Both the position numbers and the translations under genes were made by a program. From Trichostrongylus colubriformis (taxonomy: Eukaryota > Nematoda > Chromadorea > Rhabditida > Trichostrongylidae), in NCBI GenBank assembly GCA_963978905.1, contig OZ022256.1, positions 25,507,426 through 25,571,425 on the forward strand: a DNA stretch of 64,000 nt, written 5' to 3'. Positions 42,501 to 53,570 of the stretch are shown here, piece after piece (within the stretch, counting starts at the first letter, position 1; each line of letters starts with the position of its first letter). The notes beneath the pieces are model-generated. The model was not told the origin of the DNA and made no database searches. It saw only the letters and a program-made list of their open reading frames with translations.

Positions 42501-45500
42501 TTTAGAGTGTTTGGAGTAGTGAAAATGTCGCCGTATTCATTTGAAAAAGGACGACATTGTTTCCTGCCGTCGATTCTACTCTGCTTTGCACAATGGCTTA
42601 CTGTGGTCGCTTTAAGTATCGGAATGCCGGCATTTGAATCGGTAAAGAGGTCTGTTGTGTTTTTCCTATGGAACAGTTTTGGTACTACATGGACATGAAA
42701 TTCTTAGACTACCAATGAAAAAAATTAAAGGTTAGATATGTTAGAATAATCAGTGTCAGATGAATGGTTCGTTTCGCCACAACCTCTACCAAACGCAAGC
42801 CGGAACCATGCTTCGGGCCAGTTGCAGCTTTTCTCAGGTATTTAAGTGCATGTTTCAGAATCACGCCTTTAGTAATTCTTCTTGGAGCGAATGCAGTTTC
42901 ACGACAAGGTCGCGTAGATCATTTTCAATTGGCTGGCGTAGCTGCATTTTCCTTCTCTTCATTCCTGACAGGTACACCCCAATAGCTTGTTCTCACAGAT
43001 TCTTTAAGAAGTATGAAGCTCATCGAATGGATTGAGAATTGTGTGGAAAGAGAGATATGCATTAACAGATACGATACGGAGAGAAACGTGTCTTGCAAAA
43101 AAGATTAGCACGTAGAGCGACTTTGACATCTCCTATGAAATACCACATGCGCAGGCTTATTGTAGCGATACAGTAATAATGAGCACGAATTGTCTCAAAG
43201 GTGAGGCACTTGAAAATGATGAAAAGGTGAATTTTGCAACTCTATCCACGCTAATAGCAGCCCAGGGAGCCGAAAGACAATGAATTCTTTCAAGCGTGTG
43301 CTCATTCATATGATGGACGGGGCACCGTAATTGGACTAGAAATTTTTAACACTCACCATAGCACTATATTGGAAGACAGGGGTGCTATAGAAGTGAGAGC
43401 GGAGGGGTGGAGGTGGAGTGTCGGTAAACGGACAAAAGTGCAGCGGTACTCACTGCCGTGACGCATGAGCTCGCGCGTCGCGGCCTCCATCATGGGGCGC
43501 GCTGGCATGCTTATGAGCTCTAGGTCTTCTTATCTCATCAGGCAAGGATCGTCATGAGCAGCACATGAGATCTTCGACTACTACGGTGTGTGTAAAACAG
43601 TGACTCCTAACTCGCCGCTAGGCGGTGAGCCAAGATCGCGCGCGCTTCGCGCGCATTGCAAGGGAAGTAAGCCCCGACGTGGGGGCTAATATGGGCCGTC
43701 GCCAAATATCGTTGTTGAGCTTATGACTCCGGTGAGAAGAAAGCGACTCTTGTCATCACAATGTATACTCAAGTGTATATTTTTACCTAAACCTGCAAGG
43801 GAAGGAAGCCCCGACGTGGGGACTAATATGGGGTGTCGCCAAATATCGTTGTTAACTTGTAATATCGGTCAGAAGAAAGAAACTCTTGACTCGCTGCTAA
43901 GGCGCGCCGACCCTACAATAGCGGGAACCGAAGGCTTCCGCCGCCACTAAATTTGCGATTTCCCCAATCATTATGACAGCGGACCACCCTCCCATACTTC
44001 ACCGCTGCTTCACAGCATTTTCCGAACCATCGAACTGGCCAATGACATCAACGTTGGCTTCCCTACCAATCATGCGTAGTATACTCTGCGGGTATCTCGC
44101 CGCGTGCTCTCTTACGCAGACGGAGCGACAAAACGGTAATAAGCCTGTGCCCACTGACGACGAACCGCGACGCAAGCTCACGGCGTTGCGGTAGTGAGTA
44201 CCTCTGCACATTTGTCCGTTTACCATTCCCCGTAGGGGTGGGGAGAGTGGGGAGGGGATGGGGCACTCCACTATGAACATTATTATTACCTAATTCTAAA
44301 AGGGAAGAAGAACCCATTCTTTCCTCCACTACGACTCAGGCAATAATATACGCCTTATTGTGCAAATTGATTTCTGAAAGTCCCCTCCAAGACGCTTAGT
44401 GTGCAACTTTTTTATAATGGCTCCCTCATTGCAATAGGGAGGTAGTCTTCTGGCGTTTTTATTGTCTATTTCGTGAAGCTAGACGAATTGAATTGAGTCT
44501 TGTTTGTGCATCTCAGCTCTAAAGCTAATCCTTCAGTAACGTCCATGGTAACCCTGTGGACGCTAAAGTAGAAAGGAAAAAATTCAGTGTGTGGCTGTCC
44601 TATAAAATAAGCTCTCCTGCAAACGTTGAAGGGGTCGTGTTCAAAAATGGTAGAATCTTTATACTACTCCGTAAGAGTTGTGCGCATTCACTGGAGACCA
44701 TGTGCGATTTAACGTGGAAAAAAATTGAAATTCCAAGCAAAAACAAACCTGCGAAAAAAGAACGTTGGAGTGAACGATTCTTAACAGACACTTGATGTGT
44801 GAAGTGAAGCTGAGGAGAAGAAATAGAAAAAGGCACGTCACGCAGTTATCAGGTAACCTTCCTGGAGCAGACAGATCCTCGGGTAACCGTCCGAATTGCA
44901 CAAGCGGCACTCCGAGCGGCACCACTGCGCTAGATCCGCTGGAGCCCACTCCCGTCACATCTGGCATTGAACGGAACTTTCTTTAACGTGGCGTCTAGTG
45001 GCAAAGGAAGCCTCGCGATAAGATAAGGCAGGAGTTCTAATAGTGACGATAACAACGTTAACAGGCAGGAGCAGGAGGTATCGTTGAGCTAGTACCGCCA
45101 ACACTCGCACGAGGTTGTAGTCAGGGAGCATCAGTCCTGGTGCTCGTAGGGGTTTTCTGCGTTTCCCCTTAAAGAAATCGTCCACAGAAAAATGAGCTTT
45201 TTGTTCCTCATTTTATGTTGTATTTGCTTAATAACGGCTTTCCCGCGAAATTTGTGATCCCGGCTAAGATTCAGCACCACAAAGTCTCGGCCGGGTGAGT
45301 GGAGCCTACGAGCTGTCCACTCCGTCGTTCGCCGTGGTGACGCATTGTAGGAACAAAAAGATGAAAACAGTTCCAATCTCCGTTCCCAACTGCGGCGGAC
45401 GAAGGGACGGGGCTTTTACATGGAGGCTCCGCCCATCCGGCCGAGAATTTGTAAAGCTGTATTTTAGCTGTATTCCCACTTTTTCGCGTGAAACTTTGCA

Positions 45501-48500
45501 TATGGCCCTTATTCGCCTGATACAACATGAATATATAGGTAACAAAAAACACATTTTTCTGTGGACGATTCCTTCGAGTAGCGGATGAACCAGAACCTCT
45601 ACTTCCAGCAACGAGGCGATAGCGCGTAAAATTGTTGGCGAATTGCACCTTTGACGTGAAATGGACGAACTCAGCTTTTTAAAGCCACATTCAAGAGGTT
45701 GGGAAATTGCACTTGGAACAGTTATGAAAGTTCTGCAGCGGGATTTTGGCAGAATCGTTTTTTTTTTCTTTCTTTTTTTGGTATTCTAAATTGAAAATGC
45801 ATTTGTTGTGATTATATTGAGGCGCAGGACGCTTTGAAGAATAATGAGCGACGCAGTTTTCGTGCACGATCCTTTAACTCACGAAAAATAGGGTCTTGGG
45901 AATGAATCGAATTATGCAGCTCTGCTCACCAGACTGTCACCGAAGTCTTGGAACAATTATTGACTGAATATTAGTCACACTTAATATTATTCTTAATCTT
46001 CATCCTTTTTCAATCAAATTAATTTTTCGAAAATATTTCGTGTGTGAATAATGTGATTGTCAGCATTCGGTTTTCAGTGAATTTGGAATTTCCTCTTGAT
46101 CAATATTCGCTGTTCTACGGCTTACTTGCTGCAGTTTTACAAGGTGCTGCCTATCTGCAGTTCGAGTCCCTTTCACATACGTTTCAGGTATCACCTAAGT
46201 TTTCCGAAATGTTTTTTTACTCAGACCAATTCTTACATATTCCAGGCGATCGAGCTATTGTACATGCACGCTTTCAACTCGCTGATTGTGTTCCTTATAG
46301 CCGATATAGTGCAGGTAGAAAATATGATAGGCACTTGACATCCCTACCCAGCTTATAATTAAACATATGACTAAACACCATACATGCTCTCCATAATAAG
46401 CTTGTCGGTGACCTCAATTGAGCTTAACCCGTGATTAACAATTCTACACCATGCCATGTTATTGTATCACTAGTTGGGCTGGCGCACACTACTGCGCGCG
46501 TCACACATGGAAGCATGCTGATTGGGCTTGATCGATATCGAACGATCTGTATCACCCCCTGGATATGTACCCTAATGTCAGGATGCCGCACGATGGCGAG
46601 CGGCGTGCGACACAGTGTGTGCGAGCTATGCGCGTCGCGGTAGTTGGGTCTCAAAACGATTACAACGTAATGCTAGGAGTGCGATACGCAGTTGACTTCT
46701 AATCGCTTCGGGACCCAACAATTTAGCTCGTCCGCATTGCTTCGCTTGCGACATTCCGCAGTGCGGCATCCTGACATTAAGGTACACATCCTCACCCCCT
46801 ATATCCCTTTAAAAAATCAGATTCTCAGCTTTGCTGCGTCGCGAGATATGAATTTCCCGCCACTCGCCTTTCGAGGCTCCTTATCATCTCTTATCAGTTG
46901 CTATCACTTCCGATCTTTCACCAATAATGTTCACTTATCACCTCCTATATCACTTTAAAAAAATCAGGTTCCTAGCTTCGCTGCGACGCGAGATATGAAT
47001 TTCGTGACAAACAGACAGACAGACACACACAGACAGACAAACGGATTATATATAGTATATATTATTACTTTGTCACCATGCAGATGAGATTAATGCAGCG
47101 CTTAGAAGCAGGGCCCTCCTTCCCAACTTCCTCTTGCAGGAAACTGGCCCATTGACCAACCAGTCGACTTGTCTTGGAGGAAAAAAACCAGTCCGGTCAT
47201 AATTTTCTCTGCTACGCCAAAAAGGTTGTTAGGTGAAACTTTTATTGATGGCCTTACGTTTCGACCAGATCGCCTTCCTAAAAGGCCCAATCGAGGCTCA
47301 AAATTTGGGGTGTTATCCATTACATCACCAAACGCCTCATCCCTCTACTTTTCTGACGGAACATCAGGGGAACTGCCGAAGAAAGCGATTGTTGCAATAA
47401 CTGACGGAGTGGCGGCGTTCCGCTCTCGCGATGGTGGACTGGGTGACTTCTGCTCTCTCGTACGGAGTTTCTTCGACAGTATCCCTTATGTTCCGTCAGA
47501 ACCGCTAGAGGGATGAGGCGTTTGGTGGTGTAGTGGATAAAATCCTGAATCTTGAGCCTCGTTTAGGCCTTTAAGGAAGACGATCCGGTAGAGACGTCAG
47601 GCCATCAATAAAAGTTCCACCTACCAACTTCGTTACGGCATAGCAAAGAAAATTATGGTTAACATCAGTGCCGAGGTTCTACGAAGAGAGAAGTTGGAAT
47701 CCAATCCCATCATTTGCTAGATGGCTGCCAAGCACTGCAAGACCTTCTCGACCCTAATTTCAAACAGAACGATAACCTGGTCGACTGTTAAAAATAAGAA
47801 AAATTAAATGAATTAGCTCACTTCCAAAAAATAGGACTCCATCTATCTAAACTGCTACAGACCAGACACGTTTTCCTGCAGGCCTCATCCATGACATTGA
47901 TCGGACCCTTGAAGATCTGTGGCATGTTGTGGTCATGGGCATCACTGACCTCTGCGAGAAGACCTAGTTCAGAACCAGCTCCGTGCCTGCTCCACAACAA
48001 AGCCTGCGTACGGCCTTGTTGTGGAGCAGGAGTGTGACCTCCACCACGAAATGCGCCACACCGCATTCTCACACATCTGGCATTCATTCACGCAATCATA
48101 TAACAACATCTCCAACACTCATTTATCTCCTGTGCTGCATTTGTAGTCAAGTGCTTGACGCATCACAAAGTACTTGAGCATTTCTGGCCACTCCATTGTT
48201 TCTGTTTTTTGTTATTCTTACCATATATTACTGTTTTTCCCTTTGCCTGCCTATCCCATCAAATAGGCCCATGGCGAGGAAGCATTAGGTCGTAGGGAAA
48301 GTTTTGGCAACTTTACCTTCGGGAGATCATTACCTGACGTAGACTGAATCTTTTCCATAGCATGGGGACGGCTCAATCAATCACACTTTTGACGAACGCT
48401 TTTAGATAACCCATTTTGATGCAAGGCTGACGATCTACATTGCACGAAATCGTAGGAAGCTGACTGAAAGTCATTATGCTTCTTAAACATTGTGCTACCG

Positions 48501-49817
48501 AAGGAGGTGTCTAGATGATTGGAAAAGTGGGATTTACCCTTCGCTAGATCTGATGAGTATGGCGAACGAGTGAGGGCTTTAGCCTGCAACCCCTACAATT
48601 TCTGCAACACGATATAATAAAAAAGTACGGTCGCATAGCTGCTAGAAGTCGCGCAGCAACCACTTTCAGGATTTTTTATTTATGAATTGATAATTTGAAA
48701 GCACGCTCGCAAGAGCGCATTTCCAATCAAATAACAAACTGAAATAAACAAACAATAAATCACGTAGTAGTAAATAATGATAAGTTGGCAAATAAAAAAA
48801 ATCAAGAGAAATTTCTGGCGAATCAAACCCACTAGAGCTGGTCAACCACATCTGTGTTACGAAGGCCATTATTCAAAGATATCTCCTGCAGATACGAACG
48901 CTCATTGCTTTCTCGTTTGAAATAAAGCGCTTTGATCAACTGCAAACTCGACTGACTCATCCTCATTTCTGCACTTCAGAAGCCAGGGGCAAACTGTTCC
49001 TTCCAATGCTTCACATTCTCCTTTTGCAGTGCTCATATTTGTAGTTACGGTGCAATCAAGATGAAATCGTGAACCAGATTGCTGCACTTCAGAGTTACCC
49101 TAACAGTCCAAAGATCTAGAGGAATTCTATGAAAAACCTGTTTCCAAAAAGAGCATTTTCTTGTCCATTCGAGGACCTCAATATGTAAGTTGATCTAACA
49201 GTGAGTGGACGTGCTCTGGATTTATCCTATAAACGCACAAAACTAGTCGGATCTCTTCTTAGAACCCGATGATACCGAACAGCTGCAGTTCCTTATTGAG
49301 AACCCTTACTGAGAACACATCTTTGGCAGTTTTCTGTGATCGTGAGAGTGGGAGACAACTAGTGAAACAACGGGAACTTTCGTAAAGACTGGCTAAACTT
49401 TCGCATAATGTGTGGATTGCAGGACGAAATTCGTGACGGCTTCATGTACATGATGACGACTTCGCATCCGCTGTTCGCCAGTGCGTTCGCCGTTCTGCTG
49501 CTTTCCGGAGTTCTACTCCAGTTCGCCACCTTCGTCTGCATCGAACACCACGGCGCTCTCAACACACAAATAATTTCAAATATCCGTGTCACTTTCCAGG
49601 TTTGTCACAGTTTTTTTCCGAGAATCTCCTTATCATCGTGGTTTCTTACCAGATTTTCATCGCTTACTTCCTCTCGCTGTACGTGTTCTACGACGTGCCT
49701 CCCGATGTACTCAACTATTTGGGACTTTTGCTCACAATCGCCGCAGCCTATCACGTGTACAGCAGAAGAAACATTGATTCCATCCCACCGAAAGCTGCAT
49801 GGACGAGCAAAGCCTAG
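39534..49817 (+). CDS. nucleotide-sugar transporter, SLC35D/TPT type, gene B
   Basis: Eight exons join to a 322-aa frame: 39534-39565, 39618-39755, 42506-42649, 42838-42971, 46078-46187, 46246-46314, 49423-49599, 49653-49817 (TAG). All introns are GT-AG with the same phases as gene A. The start ATG is fixed by a TGA 18 bp upstream in frame. Exon 6 encodes the same 23 residues as in gene A; exon 3 is one codon shorter (VALSIGMPAF against VAFEGIGMPAF). Family motifs are as in gene A, for example QMATTLF and GALNTQII. Same predicted role: import of a nucleotide sugar into Golgi or ER. Intron 2 carries a 2.2-kb transposon ending about 15 bases before the TTTAG acceptor. The polyadenylation signal used by gene A is changed here to AATAAC. 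Both frames being intact suggests both are in use. Confidence 0.85.
40490..40590 (+). other. tRNA-like segment inside the TIR arm
   Basis: GGGTCGCAGGTTCGGATCC (40552-40570) contains a B-box-like core GGTTCGGATCC, with GTGAGTTGTGGTGTACTGG about 45 bases upstream in the place of an A box. The mirror copy is in the right arm (about 42210-42300). Folding as a real tRNA is poor (T stem 4 of 5 pairs). More like a tRNA-derived SINE than a tRNA gene. Confidence 0.35.
40930..41300 (-). repeat. Penelope pLTR-like sequence with hammerhead-like core
   Basis: On -, CTGAAGA, then AGGTGACGACGCC, then GAAAC (about 40944-40975). Stem II could pair GGT with GCC. It lies downstream of the GIY-YIG frame, where a pLTR is expected. 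Confidence 0.5.
41332..41670 (-). pseudogene. GIY-YIG domain of a Penelope-like element, copy 2
   Basis: A 112-aa frame: GVVYSITCLHCKEEYIGETARPLRIRVKEHLDG (GIY-YIG pair with the Cys pair between), H-containing middle LGEHRVRCH, and FWITARNPKINRKEEC at the end. Clearly the same family as 7207-7692, diverged. RT is absent. It sits inside a long-TIR element in intron 2 of gene B, either nested there or captured. Confidence 0.8.
41809..42063 (+). other. 84-codon frame ending in the TIR arm
   Basis: The frame runs from within the element into the right arm, so its last codons lie in inverted-repeat sequence. No family recognised. A second frame (40744-40989) starts just inside the left arm. Possible remnants of the element's own gene. 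Confidence 0.3.
43423..44224. mobile_element. 802-bp TIR element in intron 4 of gene B
   Basis: Ends GGTAAACGGACAAAAGTGCAG and its inverse TGCACATTTGTCCGTTTACC, about 42 bp of imperfect TIR continuing as GGTACTCACTGCC. A 136-bp internal direct repeat (GCAAGGGAAGTAAGCCCCGACG at 43658 and its copy at 43796). Gene A has no counterpart in the aligned G-rich stretch near 17080. Superfamily and target duplication not resolved. Confidence 0.8.
45173..45574. mobile_element. fold-back element, copy 2 (intron 4, gene B)
   Basis: Same family as 14351-14775: AGAAATCGTCCACAG at the left, CTGTGGACGATTCCTT at the right, arms inverted. The empty site in gene A reads TTTTTCCCCGAGTAGCGAG (18318-18336). Confidence 0.88.
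46470..47056 (-). mobile_element. Helitron-type element in intron 6 of gene B
   Basis: Left edge A|CTAGTTGGGCTGGCGCACACTACTGCGCGC: on - this is hairpin, 8-base spacer, CTAG, T, a textbook Helitron 3' end. Right edge TTATATATAGTA (5' end on -, the last bases eroded). Gene A is empty at ATGTTGTATTATTATTATCATG (19197-19218). Internally it holds its own inverted pair AGGATGCCGCAC / GTGCGGCATCCT (46579, 46761). Confidence 0.8.
47222..47640. mobile_element. inverted pLTR-like pair, copy 2 (intron 6, gene B)
   Basis: Counterpart of 19370-19740 but better preserved: both arms carry ACTTTTATTGATGGCCT and the TTTCGACCAGATCGCCTTCC stretch. About 420 bp in total, no ORF inside. Confidence 0.65.
47818..48087 (-). 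other. antisense ORF in intron 6 of gene B, shared with gene A
   Basis: An 89-aa frame paired with 19843-20145; see that entry. The last ~20 codons are in a different frame from gene A, so any protein would differ at its C terminus. Confidence 0.3.
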
Positions 49818-49919
49818 ACCGTCAAAGTATTCTCTGCATTTTTCGTCCGCTCTTTGTATACTCGCTAATCACATATCTAAGGGTTGTTTTGGTATTGAAT
49901 GGTGTTCAATAACTGTCTG

Positions 49920-51170
49920 TAATAGTAAGTAATGAAATCAGGTCTAAGGGTTCATGGGCATGACACTCATATCATGTCTTGGACGATACCGAGCTGCAGC
50001 ATATGTGAACATCACAGATGTCTCCAGCATTGCCTAATAAGTCAGCTTATGGTCACAGTCGCTTTGATCGAAGATTATAAGTCTGGAACGTGTGGAAGAT
50101 ATATCAGTGTATAGCAGCACAATCCAAGTGTACAATGGCGGTCTAGTGGAAGTTACGTTGCTGATGAATAGATAGGATGTGGAGATATAGGTTAGGGCAC
50201 TTCATCGTCATCCAGTCTGCGGGCGTAGATTGCCGCCTAATTTTTTACTGACTATCCATTAACTACTTCGAAATGTTCGATGACCAGACCTTCAAAATCG
50301 CGATATAATCGTACATTATCGAAAAATTTGAAAGCACTCTCCGCGATTACCTTAAGTGGGTGAAAGCGCTCAGTTATGGATTTAGAGGTGCTAAGGAATA
50401 CGCCGAAAAATAAAAATCCAAAAAAAGCCCGAAATTGGCAAAAATGAGGCCTCCTGACATACGGCCTTGTACTAGACTACCGCCTGAAAACGAGCCAATA
50501 GCTGGTGCGATTATCGCAGAAAGAGCCTTTATGCATCGTACAAAAGCAGTTCTCCACATAGATGTCTATACAAAGTATGACTTGGTGATGCTTATTTAAG
50601 ATGGGGATGTGCTCCCCATGCCGCGAACTACTCTAGGGACGAAAAAACAGTTTACGGGTAACTCCTACAGACGAATCACTGAATCCTTGAGTGCCTAACT
50701 CGTGATGAACAGTTTGTTTTTCTTGGTTGCCGACATAATATGTCGTTTTAAATATGTACCAAAAGCTAAAAGTCCTTGACCGCCCACCGAGCATGATTCC
50801 CAAGGTCCAGCACGGGTTGCGGAATCGAAAGGGGTTTTAGTGATTCTGAAGGCGGCCAGATGGGTGGATAGATAATCATGCTTTGTAATAGTTTGTAGTT
50901 ACTATGATTGTTGTCCGACAATTTTTTTGGCTTCTCTACAAGCACAAGTTTAGTAGGCCAGCAACATCATCATACAGTCATCGTAGAGTACATGTAATTT
51001 TGAAGAGAGAAGTAGTCGTGAACGTTCCTCCGTGCGGCATCTCAGGCTAGCCCCCCCCCCCCCTCTTAACCCCGGGTACTCATGTGACTGTTAAGCGCCC
51101 ACAACTGAATCAAACTGAATCATGAGTTTCGATCATGTTTTCCATAACTAATGATTCTTCAAAGCATTGA
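49920..51170 (+). other. downstream flank of gene B, no gene seen
   Basis: Aligned with 22150-23080. Includes a C run at 51052-51064. The frame at 50374-50559 (-) is not matched in block A. Confidence 0.6.
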
Positions 51171-51181
51171 TTCGAGAAATA

Positions 51182-51855
51182 TTGGGTAGTCTAAAAAGTC
51201 TTTTCGTATTTTTAAATACTACTTTTTCCCTTCAAACTGCTTTCCAGCAATCTCTTCTGTACATACACATGTAGTACAAGTCCACACGCATCCATAGGTA
51301 TTATTGTCTTCCATCTCCCGGATAACCTTTTTCGGCAGAATAAACATACATATCAAAGGTCAACACATTTTCAATACAAAAATTTTCCTTTGAATGGCGT
51401 TAGACAGGGGAAGGAAAAGGTGATAATCCGATGGAGCAAGATCAGGGCTATAAGGTGGATGGGACAGCAGTTTTTATCCAAGCTCGAGAATTTTTTGGCA
51501 AGGCGATTTTTGGCAAGTCTTCCCACTATTGAAAAAGAGACTCTCCAAAAAATTCCCGAGCTTGGATAAAAATTGCTGCCCCATCCACCTTATGGCCCTG
51601 ATCTTGCTCCATTGGATTATCACCTTTTCCTTTCCCTGTTTAACGCCATTCAAAGAAAAATTTTTGTATCGAAAATGAAGTTGGCCTTTGATATGTTTAT
51701 TTTGCCGAAAAAGGTTATCCGAGAGATGGAAGACAATAATACCTATAGATGCATGTGGACTTGTACTACATGTGTACGTACAGAAGAGATTGCTGGAAAG
51801 CTTGGAGGGAAAAAGCGGTATTTAAAAATACGAAAAGACTTTTTAGACTACCCAA
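51182..51855. mobile_element. inverted (fold-back) mariner pair
   Basis: TTGGGTAGTCTAAAAAGTC at the left and GACTTTTTAGACTACCCAA at the right, flanked by TA. The two ~315-bp arms are near-perfect inverted copies of the same mariner 3' half. The right arm reads LPHPPYGPDLAPLDYHLF on + (the third catalytic Asp region, near 51573-51630) and ends at the terminus; the left arm reads the same on -. Only ~50 bp separates the arms. Confidence 0.9.
51573..51845 (+). pseudogene. mariner transposase C-terminal fragment
   Basis: The frame begins at the PPYGPDLAPLDYHLF block and runs to the element's end. The helix-turn-helix and first two catalytic blocks are absent. Its mirror copy lies in the left arm. 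Non-functional. Confidence 0.85.
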
Positions 51856-52589
51856 TATTTCAATCTTATTGCAGCAGATCGTACGAAATGTTCGTGACGA
51901 AGGTGTCCTATTTGCGTTCTTTTTCAGGATTCTTGATCGGGAAAAGATCAGTTTCAGCTACTCGCGTCACACGGAACTGCTGCAGAGCCGTAAACGCTAA
52001 GACACATAGTATTAACATGAAGTGCTCATCATGTGATTCAGTATAAATGGCCATAAGTTTGATGATTTTACACTGATGCGAGTGGACTCATTTGCTGGGG
52101 CGAGCCTTTAGTCACACGGTTGGCACAGCCTACGTAGAAACTGTACTCCCTCAACAAGTAGACCCTTACTCTATTCTGACCTTCCGCGTACAATATAATG
52201 AGGGACGGAGCTGACCATGACCTGTTCGAAGATTGCAGTCACATTTATGTACTCTCGTTCCCACTACTTAGGCCACTTGAACCTGTTAGTACTGTGCTTC
52301 CGACAAGCAAAGTATCCCCGCATGTTTATTTTGTGGACGGACTCACATAGTGTTACGTCAGCGCACCGAAGAATGGCTGTGAGAGTACTGCATAGGCGTT
52401 GGTATAAGTAGGAGATACTATCGCAACGATAACATTGCCCTAGACTGATACCGCAACACCAAGTACTAGGACATAAGGAAAGTTTTGGCAACTCTACTCT
52501 TGGGAAATCATGACCTTGCTCAGACTTGATCTTTCCCATATAATAAGGATCGCTCTATTCGTCACACTTATGCCAATACGATGCATACT

Positions 52590-53570
52590 TATTTGGTTTC
52601 CCGTTTTGATAAAGTGATGAACTTCATTGCGCGAAATCGTAGATTCGACTCCAAATTATCATACTTCCTGAACTCTGCTACTGAAGGAGCTGTTCAGGTA
52701 GGAACAGCGATATTGTCTGCGTCAGATCTGACAAGTACGGCGGACGAGTGAGGGCCTCTGCCTGCAACTTCAACAGTTTCTTGCGCGGATTTTCTCGAAG
52801 CAGCCGTGCGCGACCGCATTTTTCACAGATTGTCTTAGGCCGCTTTCATACTTTGCGCACTGACGCCGTCACGCGCGTGACGGCGTCAAATCAACGCAGA
52901 TGACGGCGTCGATTTGACGCCGTCACGCGCGTGACGGCGTCGGTGCGCAAAGTATGGAAGCGGCCTTACAAGACGATCTGCGAAAAATGCGGTCGCGCAC
53001 GGCTGCTCCGAGAGAATTCGCGAGCATCCATTTTTCGAGTTTGGGCGAATCAGAGCTACCTCGGGTAGTCAGTCCCATCCGTAATGAGAAGAGCGATACT
53101 TTTAGATATTCTTTACAAATACAAACGCTCATCGCTCTCTTCTGTTTTTATTGAGGCGTTTTTGTCAACCAAAGTTTTAGAAACTCATTCTCATTTCTGT
53201 TCCTCTAAAACCAGGGGCAAATCGTTCCTCCAACGCAATGCCTCCCCTCCCTTGCAGTGCTCACATTTGTAATGGTTGCCTCTTTTCCGGCTTGAATGGA
53301 CAAGAACTAGTGAAGTGAAGGCATTGCAAAAGTTTTTTGCAATGCTTGAAATTTCACTGGTCAGAAACCCTACGGCATCCTGCGCATATATGTATTCGGA
53401 AAAAGCGAATTTATTTATTCAAGGAGTACAATATGAAGGTTTACCTGAATTAGCGCCCTTACAAGTTTGGATTTATCTTGTGAATGCGCAGAACCGCCCA
53501 CAACCTTCCAGTATACAAGCTAATAGTTTCTCTTCCGAGCGGTTGTCCTCTATCTTTCCCTTATCACAAC
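52590..53570 (+). repeat. relic of transporter intron-6 segment, copy D
   Basis: Follows block B directly and aligns with 36990-37755 (CATACTTCCTGAAC, GGAGCTGTTCAGG, GTGAGGGCC, AAATGCGGTCGC, AACCAGGGGCAAAT) and with both intron 6 copies. No exon 7 follows. Interrupted by a MITE at 52838-52965. Confidence 0.75.
52838..52965. mobile_element. 128-bp palindromic MITE with TTA target
   Basis: GGCCGCTTTCATACTTTGCGCAC and its inverse at the ends, TTA on each side (52835-52837, 52966-52968). Inside, the shorter palindrome ACGCCGTCACGCGCGTGACG occurs twice. A three-base TTA target suits PIF/Harbinger-type MITEs. Confidence 0.88.

Larger units (their letters stand above)
39230..52635 (+). repeat. segmental duplication, block B
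   Basis: Counterpart of 15085-23770. It is 4.7 kb longer, chiefly through a 2.2-kb TIR element, an 802-bp TIR element, a 402-bp fold-back, a 0.59-kb Helitron and a 674-bp inverted mariner pair. Confidence 0.88.
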
